This document shows positions 1 through 8,637 of a stretch of 64,000 bases of DNA, one piece after another. Within the stretch, counting starts at the first letter, position 1; every line of letters starts with the position of its first letter. The notes beneath the pieces were generated by a model. It saw only the letters and a list, made by a program, of their open reading frames with translations. It ran no database searches and was not told the origin of the DNA. This DNA comes from Gammaproteobacteria bacterium. GTDB lineage: Bacteria; Pseudomonadota; Gammaproteobacteria; Pseudomonadales; Azotimanducaceae. The stretch covers positions 62,865 to 126,864 of the forward strand of contig VXLJ01000009.1 of assembly GCA_009841635.1 (NCBI GenBank), given 5' to 3'. A program made the position numbers and the translations under genes.

Positions 1-733
1 TGGTGTGAAAGGACTTTACTTAGATAACGATCTTCAGTTGTCGGTGAGTTTATTCCTGAACGACTTTGACACATACTGGATGCACGGTAGTGAATTGATT
101 CCAGTAGAAGAACGCATTCAAGGCGAATCGCCATTCCGCGGCGACATATCTGGCATTCCGGGCGTATGGATACGCGGTTTTGAAGTAGAAGGTGCGTTTC
201 GATTGACAGATCGCACGACGGTTCGCGGCTTTTACAACTTCCTTGATTCGCATATCAGTTCGTTCGAAACGATTTACTGGGGTTGGGATCAATCACTCAA
301 TTTACAACCGATCACGCTAACTGATCGACTTGGTAATACGTACACGGAAGAGTATGCGTTCGTGAATTTGGAAGGCAATCGTTTGCCGAATCAACCCCGC
401 CACAAGTGGGCTGGCACCATCGTTCACAAACCCGAACAGAATCTCATCGCGGGTGAGGTGACATTGCTCACGACACTCACCTTTACAGGTGAGAAAGACG
501 CGGACTACGTGAATTTGCCGCAGTACACAGTGCCTGACTACACGCGCTGGGATGCGAGAGCCATTTGGGATTCGCCTGATAACAAATGGTCAGTTTCCTT
601 ATTCGCAAAGAATCTGCTAAATCAAATCGCCGTGCAAGCATGGTTCCCGCTGGAATCAGGCGGCAGCGCACCCCGAGGCACGTTAACAGATGAACGCGAG
701 CTAGGGATTCAGGTTCTCTGGCAAGGCATGTAA
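1..733 (+). CDS. TonB-dependent receptor, C-terminal part (partial)
   Basis: The reading frame is open to the left edge, so only the last ~240 residues of an outer-membrane TonB-dependent receptor are present. It shows the alternating short beta-strand pattern of the barrel: a strand with FNDFDTYW-like aromatics, a region GVWIRGFEVEGAF typical of TBDR barrels (a modified module inside a larger one), DARAIWDSPDNKWSVSLFAKNLLN, and a final strand ending LGIQVLWQGM. 'SLFAKNLLNQ' is the classic penultimate-strand signature (family usually has 'xxxxVxNLxD'). The plug domain and TonB box lie outside the window, so the substrate cannot be inferred. Role: energy-dependent uptake of a large or scarce substrate across the outer membrane. 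A hairpin follows at 749-769. Confidence 0.85.
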   Translation, partial: GVKGLYLDNDLQLSVSLFLNDFDTYWMHGSELIPVEERIQGESPFRGDISGIPGVWIRGFEVEGAFRLTDRTTVRGFYNFLDSHISSFETIYWGWDQSLNLQPITLTDRLGNTYTEEYAFVNLEGNRLPNQPRHKWAGTIVHKPEQNLIAGEVTLLTTLTFTGEKDADYVNLPQYTVPDYTRWDARAIWDSPDNKWSVSLFAKNLLNQIAVQAWFPLESGGSAPRGTLTDERELGIQVLWQGM

Positions 734-748
734 CACATAGCTCTGAAA

Positions 749-769
749 TTAGTCGTTTAGCACGACTAA
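749..769. terminator. hairpin downstream of the receptor gene
   Basis: A perfect 8-bp inverted repeat TTAGTCGT / ACGACTAA with a 5-nt loop lies 16 bases after the receptor stop codon, in the convergent gap between this gene and the crotonase gene. It has no good T-tract on the plus strand (it is followed by AAAACA), so it may act as a bidirectional or Rho-assisted end. A second small palindrome, AAGTCA-G-TGACTT at 832-844, lies nearer the crotonase stop. Confidence 0.4.
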
Positions 770-866
770 AAACAAGTGACGCAAAATCGGCTGCAACGCA
801 AGTTGTGGCCGGTTATGTCACCAAGTTGAGTAAGTCAGTGACTTGATTTCACATTTAAGACGCTGG

Positions 867-1547
867 CTAGGACGCTAACCCAGCGAGTATTTCTTCAATG
901 GCTTCACCTCGTAAGCCTTGCTTAACCGCCGCGTAGGCACCACCATCCAATTCGCTATACGAAGTAGCTACGGCTAGAGCTGCGTTGCGAAGCTCTTCTT
1001 TCGTAACTGCAGCATCTAAAAAACCCGCATCTTGCGCTCCCGACGGCGAAAACATGGCGGCCGCCATCGTTGCGCGACTCAGATGACGCTTGGATAAGCG
1101 TTCGCGTGCGAGCATCAAGCCAAACGGGGGCAAACTCATGCCGAGCGACGTTTCGTTCAAGCCGATTCGAAATTCACCGGCGGTGCCGATTCGATAGTCT
1201 GCGGTTAGGAGACAGAAAGCACCCAATGCAATGGCATGCCCACTCGCCGCTATGACGAACGGCAGCGGCAATCCGTATAGCCGCATCATTAAGCGAGTGC
1301 CGCCGAGTCTCATGTCCACGGCTGCTTGTGGGTCGTCGCCGCGAATGACGCGCAAATCGAAACCGCCAGAAAAGATCCCATCGCGACCAGTCAATACGAT
1401 AGCTTTCGCTTCGGCTTCAGCACGATCGAGTTGCGCGTTCACGGCAGCGATCATGTCAGGACTGAATGCATTGGCTTTCCCATCGTCCATAGTTATGACG
1501 GCCACTTGATCTATGAGCTCGTAGGTTGCCGTTGAGGACATACTCAA
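867..1547 (-). CDS. enoyl-CoA hydratase/isomerase (crotonase) family protein
   Basis: A 226-residue crotonase-fold protein, slightly short for the family (about 255-270). The first oxyanion-hole segment is FSGGFDL (residues 59-65) and the second is GHAIALGAF (103-111). A glutamate at 132 (GLNETSLGM) sits where catalytic Glu144 of rat enoyl-CoA hydratase aligns. The C-terminal helical region is short. It is the last gene of a minus-strand run BCCP - crotonase - carboxyltransferase - small membrane protein - this gene, with short gaps, so a role in an acyl-CoA breakdown route is likely. The start could be Met1 or Met3. The exact reaction (hydration, isomerisation or thioester hydrolysis) cannot be told from the sequence. 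Confidence 0.85.
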   Translation of the reverse strand: MSMSSTATYELIDQVAVITMDDGKANAFSPDMIAAVNAQLDRAEAEAKAIVLTGRDGIFSGGFDLRVIRGDDPQAAVDMRLGGTRLMMRLYGLPLPFVIAASGHAIALGAFCLLTADYRIGTAGEFRIGLNETSLGMSLPPFGLMLARERLSKRHLSRATMAAAMFSPSGAQDAGFLDAAVTKEELRNAALAVATSYSELDGGAYAAVKQGLRGEAIEEILAGLAS

Positions 1548-1626
1548 TACGCTATTGCCATTCGTTTGTCATGTGAAACATGCGACATTAAGTTTTAGAC
1601 TGTCTATCGTAGGACGTTTATTTCGC

Positions 1627-1827
1627 CTAATTGGCAGACATCAGGTCCGAAATAACAAATATGACCAATGGCAAAACAAACACCGCCGCGATGCCCATAT
1701 ATGAAAGCACATTCAGTACTTCGTTCTGTACCGGATCTTCGTTTAGCTTCAACCGAGGTCCGATGATCAACCAAGCTAATGCGCCAATGACGACGGATGC
1801 CGCGACGCTCAAAATCAATGCAGCCAT
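1627..1827 (-). CDS. small two-helix membrane protein, unknown function
   Basis: A 66-residue protein with two hydrophobic segments, at about residues 3-23 (ALILSVAASVVIGALAWLII) and 43-61 (SYMGIAAVFVLPLVIFVIS), joined by a short polar loop containing the charged stretch RLKLNEDP. It starts 9 bases after the carboxyltransferase stop codon and precedes the crotonase gene, so it is probably part of the same transcript. I do not recognise a family. It may simply be a small membrane partner; no function is proposed. The opposite strand is also open here, but the minus-strand frame fits the operon and codes for sensible membrane helices. Confidence 0.65.
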   Translation of the reverse strand: MAALILSVAASVVIGALAWLIIGPRLKLNEDPVQNEVLNVLSYMGIAAVFVLPLVIFVISDLMSAN

Positions 1828-1836
1828 ATAGCTAGA

Positions 1837-3393
1837 TTATGGTCGCATCGTAAACCTAACTGGACCCTTCAATTCATCGAGTTGTGGCTGAATCCAGTCG
1901 ATCCACTGACACAACGCCGGCCGAGTCTCACGTGGATCAATGAGCTCATGCACCCCAAATGATTCAGCGCGAGGAAAAGGTGAACGTGCTGCTCGAAGTC
2001 GTTCTTCAATTTCGGTTCGCTTTGCAACTGGGTCATCGGCCGCCTCAATTTCTCGATGAAATGCGACCGCGACGCCACCTTCTAACGGCAGCGCGCCTGA
2101 CTCAACGGACGGCCAAGCGAGCACATAAGCGTTAGGTGCGTAGTGCGCTGCCGTTGCGACGCCGAAGCCTTTATGAACTTGAATGGCGCACCATGGCATG
2201 GTGGCTTGGGCAGCTGCTGCGACGGCCGCCATGCCGTATCGGATAGTGCCTTTCTTTTCGGCATCAGGACCAATCATGAAGCCTGGCTGATCGATGAAAT
2301 TGACGACAGGTATGTGGAACGTATCACACAATTCGACGAATCGACGATATTTTTGCGCCGCTTCGGCTGTCATTGCACCTGCATAGACCCGATTGTTGTT
2401 GGCAAGAATGCCTACAGGCTGGCCGTCGATACGCGCTAGACCTGCGATTTGGCTGCGCCCAAAATGCTTGCCAATTTCGAAAAATGAATCAAGGTCGACA
2501 ATCATTTCGATCACTGTGCGCATGTTGAACACACTACGAGAGTCTCGGGGCACCATGTGCAGCAATTCTTCTTCCATGCGTTCCTTGCTGTCATCGCATG
2601 CGCTGCGAGGCGTTCGCGTGTACACGCTGTTGGGCAAGTAACTCAGAAAACGTCGACATTCCATGAGCGCGTCGGCTTCGGTCGCCGCGACGTTGTCGAC
2701 AACGCCGCTCTTGGCATGTATGTGCGCGCCACCAAGTTCGTCTTTGGTCATGTCGACGCCAAGCGCACGCTCGACGACCTTCGGACCCGCTACGAGAATT
2801 TGCGCGGTTTCAGCTGACATGACCGAAAAGTGTGACGCCGCCATGCGACCCGCTGGAAAACCAGCGACGGCACCCCCTGCCATTGAAACCACAGGGACTT
2901 CACCCATGGCGTCGCAGATGATTTTGAAGCGAGGTTCGCCAAATACGGATTCGCCACCGGAGGCACCGCCGCGTCGACCGCTGCTTTTTACGCTACCGCC
3001 ACCACCTTCAAGCATGCGTACGAGCGGAATCTTGTACTGCACCGCAAGGTGTTCGGCGTAGATACTTTTGCGCAATCCAGCTGAATTTGGCGAGCCGCCT
3101 TTGAGCGTAAAGTCTTCGCCACCAACGACAACTCGCCGGTCATTGATGCGCCCGAAGCCCAGCACGTAGTTTGCTGGCACAAAACCCAGAAAGTTGTCGT
3201 CGTCATCGTAATCGGGAATCGCCGTGGCTTTTCCCTGTTCTTGAAATGAACCTTCGTCAAGCAGCGTATCAATGCGCTCGCGAATCGTGAGCCGTCCGTA
3301 GCCGTGTTGTTTGGCGACTCCTTCGGGCCCACCTTGCTGTTTTGCTAGCTCACGACGCCGATTGAGCTCTTCAACTTCCTTAGCCCAACTCAT
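1837..3393 (-). CDS. acyl-CoA carboxylase, carboxyltransferase (beta) subunit
   Basis: A 518-residue protein of the propionyl-/methylcrotonyl-/geranyl-CoA carboxylase beta family (normally 510-540). It transfers CO2 from carboxybiotin to an acyl-CoA. The N-terminal half has the VVGGEDFTLKGGS and KIPLVRMLEGGGGSV segments and the C-terminal half has ARIDGQPVGILANN, FIDQPGFMIG and GAMTAEAAQKYRRFVELCD, all typical of the two crotonase-like carboxyltransferase lobes. Glycine-rich oxyanion loops (MAGGAVAGFPAGRMA) are intact. The neighbouring small BCCP gene (4276-4497) supplies the biotin carrier. No biotin carboxylase gene is in the window, so that subunit must be encoded elsewhere. The FIDQPGF segment is common to propionyl/methylcrotonyl-type enzymes, and acyl specificity cannot be fixed from sequence. 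Confidence 0.93.
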   Translation of the reverse strand: MSWAKEVEELNRRRELAKQQGGPEGVAKQHGYGRLTIRERIDTLLDEGSFQEQGKATAIPDYDDDDNFLGFVPANYVLGFGRINDRRVVVGGEDFTLKGGSPNSAGLRKSIYAEHLAVQYKIPLVRMLEGGGGSVKSSGRRGGASGGESVFGEPRFKIICDAMGEVPVVSMAGGAVAGFPAGRMAASHFSVMSAETAQILVAGPKVVERALGVDMTKDELGGAHIHAKSGVVDNVAATEADALMECRRFLSYLPNSVYTRTPRSACDDSKERMEEELLHMVPRDSRSVFNMRTVIEMIVDLDSFFEIGKHFGRSQIAGLARIDGQPVGILANNNRVYAGAMTAEAAQKYRRFVELCDTFHIPVVNFIDQPGFMIGPDAEKKGTIRYGMAAVAAAAQATMPWCAIQVHKGFGVATAAHYAPNAYVLAWPSVESGALPLEGGVAVAFHREIEAADDPVAKRTEIEERLRAARSPFPRAESFGVHELIDPRETRPALCQWIDWIQPQLDELKGPVRFTMRP

Positions 3394-3410
3394 GGTGTCA
3401 AGTCGTGCCC

Positions 3411-4235
3411 TTATACGCTATCGGGGAACTGGGGATCACGATTTTCGAAGTTCGCTTTAATCGCCTCCACTTGATTTGGTGAGCCGATCAAGCCAGTTTG
3501 CAGCTTTGCTTCCAACCCAAAGCCAGCATCGTCTGCGGCGTGCCAGGTAGTCTCATAAAGGTGCTTGCCAGCGCGGACAGCCGTAGGTGAACGACCAGCA
3601 ATTTCTTGGGCTAGTTCTAGTGCGGCCTCACGCGGATTCTCGGTTACGTGGGTAACCAACCCCAATCGCTGGGCTTCTTCGGCATTGAGAATCCGACCTG
3701 TGAATGTGAGTTCTTTCGCAACGTCCATGCGGACGGTTTGACGGAGGGTTTGCGTGATAGACATGTCCGGAATCAAACCCCACTTGATTTCAAGCACGGA
3801 CATCTTCGCAGAAGGATCTGCGAAGCGAATGTCGGCCGCCAGCGCAATTTGGCAGCCGCCACCATAGGCGACGCCGTGAATTGCCGCAATGACAGGCATG
3901 GGTAGCCGTCGCCAGACGTAAGCCGCGCGTTGCGCACTGTTTTCTGCGGTCGGCGTTCGATTGACCGGCACGTCGGATGAACGCGACGACTCATTGTCAC
4001 GATTTTCCGCCCGATCCGCCATGCCTTGAAAACTGCCCATATCCAGGCCTGAACAAAACCCCGGACCATTGCCAGAAAGGACTACCGCGCGGACATCATC
4101 AGCCTCAAGCAGCTGAGTACCAGCGTCGTTGAGCGCTTGGAACATCTCAGGCGAGATGGCGTTGTACTTATCGGGACGATTGAGACGTACATCGGCGATG
4201 TGGCCTTCAACGCTAATCGTTACAAGATCGGACAT
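3411..4235 (-). CDS. enoyl-CoA hydratase/isomerase family protein
   Basis: A 274-residue crotonase. The N-terminal part reads VRLNRPDKYNAISPEMFQAL, followed by oxyanion segment FCSGLDM (residues 60-66), then HGVAYGGGCQIALAADIRFA (about 119-138) and a region VLEIKWGLIPDMSITQTL where family members carry the catalytic acids. Length and motifs are normal for a crotonase/enoyl-CoA hydratase family protein of the kind often encoded beside acyl-CoA carboxylases. It lies 40 bases after the BCCP gene and 17 bases before the carboxyltransferase gene, so the three are very likely co-transcribed. Probable role: adding water to an unsaturated acyl-CoA made or consumed by the carboxylase. Confidence 0.9.
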   Translation of the reverse strand: MSDLVTISVEGHIADVRLNRPDKYNAISPEMFQALNDAGTQLLEADDVRAVVLSGNGPGFCSGLDMGSFQGMADRAENRDNESSRSSDVPVNRTPTAENSAQRAAYVWRRLPMPVIAAIHGVAYGGGCQIALAADIRFADPSAKMSVLEIKWGLIPDMSITQTLRQTVRMDVAKELTFTGRILNAEEAQRLGLVTHVTENPREAALELAQEIAGRSPTAVRAGKHLYETTWHAADDAGFGLEAKLQTGLIGSPNQVEAIKANFENRDPQFPDSV

Positions 4236-4275
4236 GAGAAATTCCTTTTAGATTGAGCGACGCCGTTGATTTGAG

Positions 4276-4497
4276 TCAGCTTTCAATGACAGCGACGACC
4301 TGATCTTCCTGCACGGCCTCTTCTGGTTCGACCCGTAGTTCGGCTACGGTACCATCGGTGGGGCTCTCGACAGGAATTTCCATCTTCATCGATTCAAGAA
4401 TGAGCAGCACATCGCCTTCAGAGACAGCATCGCCCACTTCAACTTGAACCTTCCAAACGCTGCCGGTTACTTCGCTTTCGACGTTGTGTTTGGCCAT
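4276..4497 (-). CDS. biotin carboxyl carrier protein-like (biotinyl domain)
   Basis: A 73-residue stand-alone biotinyl/lipoyl domain. The attachment lysine is Lys38 in ESMKMEIPV (biotin consensus AMKM; here SMKM). The rest of the hammerhead fold is present: GSVWKVQVEVGDAVSEGDVLLILES before the lysine and DGTVAELRVEPEEAVQEDQVVAVIE after it. Small single-domain carriers like this are seen with acyl-CoA carboxylases. It is the first gene of the carboxylase module; the ~200-base gap upstream (4498-4693) should hold the promoter. Confidence 0.9.
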   Translation of the reverse strand: MAKHNVESEVTGSVWKVQVEVGDAVSEGDVLLILESMKMEIPVESPTDGTVAELRVEPEEAVQEDQVVAVIES

Positions 4498-4693
4498 GAA
4501 AACGGCTCGCTAGGTATTAAAGATGGTGAAATGACCCCTTTGACCACAGGCCAATTGACCCAAGGTTGGGACGCGGGATTTTACTAGGGGAGGCGTTTCT
4601 AGACTGTCTTGGTATGTCTTCTAGATGGCCGCGCTAATGCCCCCTGTAGACCGCAAAAACTCCGGATTGAGTGGTGCATTGGGACGCTTGCGC
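4498..4693. other. gap upstream of the carboxylase module
   Basis: About 195 bases between the small hypothetical gene and the BCCP gene. It must contain the start of the carboxylase transcript and the end of the purC transcript. I see no strong hairpin with a T-tract and no convincing promoter hexamers, only short A/T-rich patches near 4517-4530. Confidence 0.4.
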
Positions 4694-5026
4694 TCACTTG
4701 GCCAACCAATCCACGTACTCCTCCCAGCTGCGAATCAGACCGTTCAGGTTGCGCTCGGTAGCGCCATCGTGAAGTTTTCCCTGTGCTCTTGCTTGCTCGA
4801 GTTCTTCAATAATGGCTAGAACGTTTGCTTTTGACAGGTCGACTCGTAGCACGTCAGTTAACTCGTTGCCTTTGTGATCGGGAGGTTTTTGGAGCGGTTC
4901 GGTCTGCATCGCGGTCGCCAATAGCTGTGCTAATGGCTCGCTCAAATGCAAACCAGATCGTTTCAGTGCCCAGCGTGTGAAGTACTCCGGGTTATGGCTT
5001 AGTTCCTTGTAGGTTGCCCAGTCCAA
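4694..5026 (-). CDS. hypothetical protein downstream of purC
   Basis: A 110-residue soluble, mostly helical protein that I do not recognise. It starts MDWATYKELSHNPEYFTRWA and has an amphipathic helix VLAIIEELEQARAQGK near the middle to C-terminal half, ending RSWEEYVDWLAK. It begins 5 bases after the purC stop codon on the same strand, so it is translated from the same transcript. No signal peptide, membrane helix or metal motif is visible. Function unknown. Confidence 0.7.
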   Translation of the reverse strand: MDWATYKELSHNPEYFTRWALKRSGLHLSEPLAQLLATAMQTEPLQKPPDHKGNELTDVLRVDLSKANVLAIIEELEQARAQGKLHDGATERNLNGLIRSWEEYVDWLAK

Positions 5027-5031
5027 TTGAA

Positions 5032-5958
5032 CTAAAGCGATAACGTCGATTCGGTTAAATGTTCGTAAGCTTCCAAGTAGCGACTCATCGTTTGATCGAT
5101 GACGCTTTCGGGTAAATCAGGGCCTGGTGGTGTCTTATCCCAAGTCCCTGCGGCAACCAGCGTTTCGAGGTAGTTCCGCACGATCTGTTTGTCGTAACTG
5201 GACTGTTCTTTACCTGGTTCCCATTCATCAGCTGGCCAGAATCTAGAACTATCTGGCGTGAATATCTCGTCAATCAGAATCGGCTCCGCGTCGCCATTCT
5301 GCACGCCGAACTCAAGCTTGGTGTCAGCCAGAATGATGCCGCGTTCCAACGCATGGGCGCGGGCTCGGTGATAGAGGGACAACGTCGTGTCTCGCAGCCA
5401 TGTCATCTTGGCTTCACCCACCACTTTAATGCCTTGTTCGAAACTGATGTTCTCGTCATGATCACCCACTTCGGCTTTCGTCGACGGCGTGAATAGCGGT
5501 TCTTCCAATCGATCGCTGTTGCGAAGTCCATGTGGCAAAGAAATGCCGCAAACCTTGCCGCTGTTTTGGTAGTCCTTCCAACCGCTACCTGTGATGTAAC
5601 CTCGTGCGATGCATTCGACGGGCAATACCTCAGTTTTTCGACACAGCTTTACCCGACCTTTTAGTTGTGCGCGTTCTTCACTCGACAGACCAGGAATTTC
5701 CTCTACATCCGTCGTCACCAAATGGTGATTCACATCGTCCGCGAAAAAATCAAACCAGAATTTAGAAATTTGGGTCAGGACGATGCCTTTGCCTGGCAAA
5801 CCACTGCCAAGCACGACGTCGAATGCGCTCACTCGATCTGTGGCGACGATTAAAAGTCCTGGTTCGCCACTGGGGAGTGTCGTCTCATACAGGTCACGGA
5901 CTTTGCCGGTACGTTTGTTCGGTAGATTTAAATGTGTTTCGGTGACTAATTGAACCAT
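5032..5958 (-). CDS. purC: phosphoribosylaminoimidazole-succinocarboxamide synthase (SAICAR synthase)
   Basis: A 308-residue cytosolic enzyme of de novo purine synthesis that joins CAIR to aspartate with ATP hydrolysis. Visible motifs are GKVRDLYE (residues 18-25), ATDRVSAFDVVLGSGLPGKG (about 40-59), ECIARGYITGSGWKDY, STKAEVGDHDENISFEQ, LADTKLEFGV and LIDEIFTPDSSRFW. At 308 residues it is the long form (yeast ADE1-like, about 300) rather than the 237-residue E. coli type. It lies between an SDR gene (8 bases upstream) and a small hypothetical gene, in a mixed operon. Confidence 0.97.
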   Translation of the reverse strand: MVQLVTETHLNLPNKRTGKVRDLYETTLPSGEPGLLIVATDRVSAFDVVLGSGLPGKGIVLTQISKFWFDFFADDVNHHLVTTDVEEIPGLSSEERAQLKGRVKLCRKTEVLPVECIARGYITGSGWKDYQNSGKVCGISLPHGLRNSDRLEEPLFTPSTKAEVGDHDENISFEQGIKVVGEAKMTWLRDTTLSLYHRARAHALERGIILADTKLEFGVQNGDAEPILIDEIFTPDSSRFWPADEWEPGKEQSSYDKQIVRNYLETLVAAGTWDKTPPGPDLPESVIDQTMSRYLEAYEHLTESTLSL

Positions 5959-5966
5959 TGCCTTAC

Positions 5967-6734
5967 CTATGCGGTGTTACCACCGTCGACGGTATATACG
6001 GAACCTGTAACCCAAGACGCTTCATCGCTAAGGAGAAACGCCATTACTTGTGCGATTTCGCGTGGGTCTGCGTAGCGTCCAAGCGGTATGTTAGACGCGA
6101 TGCGCATTTTAGCTGCGTTTGTGTCGTTCGGTGCCATACCGGCTTCAAGACTGCGCATCATGCGCGTTTCAACCGGCGAGGGATTGACCGTATTGACACG
6201 GATGTTGTAACGGGCGTACTCCTTGGCGACACCGCGCATGAGTCCAATCACCGCATGCTTGCTCACGCTGTAAGGCGTGATACCAGGGCTACCGCGCAGA
6301 CCTGCCACGCTTGACGTAATTACGATGCTGCCGCCTTGTTGTTCAATCATCTGTGGGATCACGGCTCGTAAGCCAAGCCAAACGCCTTTGACGTTCACGG
6401 CCATCACTTTGTCGAACATATCCTCGTCATAGTTCAAGGTGTCGGTGACATCGCCTTCGATGCCTGCATTGGCGAAAAACCCGTCAATCCGACCAAATCG
6501 ATCAATCGTCTTCGCCGCCATTCGATCGTTATCAGCTTCTTGCGTAATGTCCGCTTCGCAGACCATGACCTTGTCAGGATTTAAACCCTCGACGCTGGTA
6601 AGCAAAGCACTTTCCTCAAGATCAACAGATACGATATTCGCCCCTTCCCCGGCGAGATACCGTACCGCCGCGGAGCCAATCCCACCGGCACCGCCGGTCA
6701 CAATGACTGTCTTGTTATTGAATCGTTCGTTCAT
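5967..6734 (-). CDS. short-chain dehydrogenase/reductase (SDR)
   Basis: A 255-residue classical SDR. The cofactor-binding motif is TGGAGGIG (residues 13-20), the NAG motif is ANAG (89-92) and the active site is Ser141/142 with Tyr155-x-x-x-Lys159 (YSVSK). An acidic residue after beta-2 (VDLEES) suggests NAD rather than NADP. The C-terminal EASWVTGSVYTVDGGNTA is standard for the 3-oxoacyl-ACP reductase/glucose dehydrogenase-like branch. Its ATG overlaps the TGA of the preceding gene by 4 bases (6731-6734), so the two are translationally coupled. The substrate alcohol or ketone is unknown. Confidence 0.93.
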   Translation of the reverse strand: MNERFNNKTVIVTGGAGGIGSAAVRYLAGEGANIVSVDLEESALLTSVEGLNPDKVMVCEADITQEADNDRMAAKTIDRFGRIDGFFANAGIEGDVTDTLNYDEDMFDKVMAVNVKGVWLGLRAVIPQMIEQQGGSIVITSSVAGLRGSPGITPYSVSKHAVIGLMRGVAKEYARYNIRVNTVNPSPVETRMMRSLEAGMAPNDTNAAKMRIASNIPLGRYADPREIAQVMAFLLSDEASWVTGSVYTVDGGNTA

Positions 6735-7963
6735 GTCGTTGCCTGAAAAGCTCGTTCAAAGTCCTCTAGTAAATCGTCCACATCTTCAATCCCTGTTGAA
6801 ATGCGAATGAGTGAGTCATCTATGCCCATGCTCGCACGTCGCTCAGGACCCATTTCGAAATAGATCGTGTGCGCCACGGGAATCGCCAGCGTTCTCGTGT
6901 CACCGAGATTGCTGGACTTGATCACGATCTGCATGGCATTCATGAACTCAAAAGGGTCGATGCCATCATGAAGTTCAAATGAGAAAATCGCACCGGGATG
7001 CTTGAAAAGTCGTTTCGTACGCTCAAATTCGGGATGGTGCGCTAAACCGGGATAGTAAACAGTCTTGCATCTCGGATGCGCTATGAGGTAATCGCATAAC
7101 CGTTGCGCGTTTTCGCACTGCTTTTCGATGCGGAGCGCAAGTGTTTCTGCCCCCAATGCGATGCGATTAGCCGCCTCGGCGTCCAATGTGCCACCAAAGT
7201 CACGTAAGCCTTTCTTCCGAATCTGCGTGATTCCCCATTTCCTAGGATCGCCTTTTTGATAGGTGTCATAGATGTTGCCGAACGACTGCCAGTCGTAGCG
7301 ACCGGTGTCGGTGATAGCGCCGCCAAGTACATTGCCGTGCCCACCGATGTACTTTGTCAGGCTGTGGATCACGATGTCTGCGTCGGAATCGATTGGCTGG
7401 TACAAAAAAGGTGTCGTCATCGTGTTATCAACGACATAAATCAGGTTGTGTTGCTGGCATACATTTGCGATGCCTTCTAGATCGGCGACTTGGGTGCGTG
7501 GGTTGGCGATGGTTTCGACGAATACCAGTTTTGTGTCATCGCGAATGGCGGCTGCGACGTGTTCAGCGCGTGTCGCATCGACAAATGAAACTTCGAGTCC
7601 GTGCGCGGTGAAGCTATTGAAGAGACTATTGGTGTTGCCGAACAAAAAGGAACTTGATACGAAATGGTCGCCACGCCGCAATAGAGCGAACAACAGGGTG
7701 CCAATCGCGGCCATACCCGTAGAAAAGCAGACGGTTTCAAACCCCCGCTCCATGTCATTGATCTGTTTTTCGAGGGCTGCTACGGTTGGATTGACTTGCC
7801 GTCCGTAGGAATAGCCTTTATGTGTGCCTTGAAATACGCCTGCCAGGTCGCGCGCATCGGCATATCCGTAGGCTACGGATCCATGCACAGGTTTGTGCAA
7901 TGAACCGTGTTCTATCGCATCTTGCCGATCCGAGTGCAGGATCCGTGTCGTGAAGCCAACCAT
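6731..7963 (-). CDS. cystathionine gamma-synthase-family PLP enzyme
   Basis: A Cys/Met-metabolism PLP enzyme. I place the start at the ATG at 7963 (MVGFTTRIL), giving 410 residues; a longer frame reaching 8029 would overlap the upstream Nudix gene and adds a non-conserved leader. The PLP lysine is in HSLTKYIGGHGN (Lys204 in the short form). YGRQVNPTVAALE, CFSTGMAAIG and VDNTMTTPFL are typical of the family. It carries the HGSLHKPVHGSVAYGYADARDLAGVFQG leader seen in a subgroup annotated only as 'cystathionine gamma-synthase family'. Likely chemistry is gamma- (or beta-) replacement or elimination on a homoserine or homocysteine derivative. Coupled to the SDR gene by a 4-base overlap. Confidence 0.88.
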   Translation of the reverse strand: MVGFTTRILHSDRQDAIEHGSLHKPVHGSVAYGYADARDLAGVFQGTHKGYSYGRQVNPTVAALEKQINDMERGFETVCFSTGMAAIGTLLFALLRRGDHFVSSSFLFGNTNSLFNSFTAHGLEVSFVDATRAEHVAAAIRDDTKLVFVETIANPRTQVADLEGIANVCQQHNLIYVVDNTMTTPFLYQPIDSDADIVIHSLTKYIGGHGNVLGGAITDTGRYDWQSFGNIYDTYQKGDPRKWGITQIRKKGLRDFGGTLDAEAANRIALGAETLALRIEKQCENAQRLCDYLIAHPRCKTVYYPGLAHHPEFERTKRLFKHPGAIFSFELHDGIDPFEFMNAMQIVIKSSNLGDTRTLAIPVAHTIYFEMGPERRASMGIDDSLIRISTGIEDVDDLLEDFERAFQATT

Positions 7964-7980
7964 GGTGGTAAAGGCAGGAA

Positions 7981-8613
7981 TTACAAGCGCGTAAATGTAG
8001 CAAACGCGGGCGTAAAAGGACGCTCCCACAGCCTAAATACGCGGGATAAAGCAGATAACGCGAGGGCGTGGCGTAGTGAACCATCATTGATGGCGGCCTG
8101 CAGTTGTTCTAGATTACAGAGTTCGAGTTGGATGGCTTCGCCAGCGCCTAGCTCCATTTCGCCGACTCGATAAGCGTTGGCGGCGAGAAAATGGTGGCAT
8201 AGATGGGGGTGAAAAGCAGGATTAGGTTCGACCGCGCCTAAGTAGGTCCAGTCGTCGCTTGTATAGCCCGTTTCTTCGAGCAATTCGCGTTTCGCCGCTT
8301 CAAGCGGCGTTTCGCCTTCATCGACCATGCCGCCTGGCGTTTCCAAGGTGCAAGCTTCGATACCAAAGCGATACTGGCGGACCATGACAGATTCGTTGTC
8401 CGGTGTCACGGCGACGATATTGATCCAATCGACGCTTTCTAGCACCAAACGTTTCATGATGGCTTTCGACGTGGGATGCTCGAGCCAATCGTGTCGGACC
8501 CTAAGGATGTTCAAGTCTTCGCCGGCTTCGGATCGAATTTTGCGCCACGTTAATGCAGCGTCGCCGCTAGTGGCATCCTGTTCAGAAGAAATCGTGCAAT
8601 CCTTCTCTCGCAC
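7981..8613 (-). CDS. Nudix hydrolase (ADP-sugar pyrophosphatase-like)
   Basis: A 210-residue Nudix protein. The full Nudix box runs from Gly95 to Tyr117 (GMVDEGE ... RELLEETGY), with the REUxEExGU core intact. N-terminal strands [20 protein letters not shown] resemble ADP-ribose/GDP-mannose pyrophosphatases of the NudF/NudK type, where an arginine-rich QYR stretch binds substrate. It sits 24 bases after the AttH-type lipoprotein gene and 17 bases before the PLP enzyme. The likely reaction is cleavage of a nucleoside diphosphate linked to a sugar or other moiety. Confidence 0.88.
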   Translation of the reverse strand: MREKDCTISSEQDATSGDAALTWRKIRSEAGEDLNILRVRHDWLEHPTSKAIMKRLVLESVDWINIVAVTPDNESVMVRQYRFGIEACTLETPGGMVDEGETPLEAAKRELLEETGYTSDDWTYLGAVEPNPAFHPHLCHHFLAANAYRVGEMELGAGEAIQLELCNLEQLQAAINDGSLRHALALSALSRVFRLWERPFTPAFATFTRL

Positions 8614-8637
8614 CGAGCGAGCAAGCTTACTTTGGTG

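Noticed and set aside
1565..1580. Another parS-like site near the first crotonase start
   Set aside because: Three mismatches out of 16 and not a perfect palindrome.
1631..1831. A plus-strand open frame over the small membrane protein gene
   Set aside because: It is the antisense of the minus-strand gene; the minus-strand frame has membrane helices and fits the operon spacing.
7963..8030. Long N-terminal start of the PLP enzyme at 8029
   Set aside because: It overlaps the Nudix gene and adds residues not seen in the family; the ATG at 7963 is normal.
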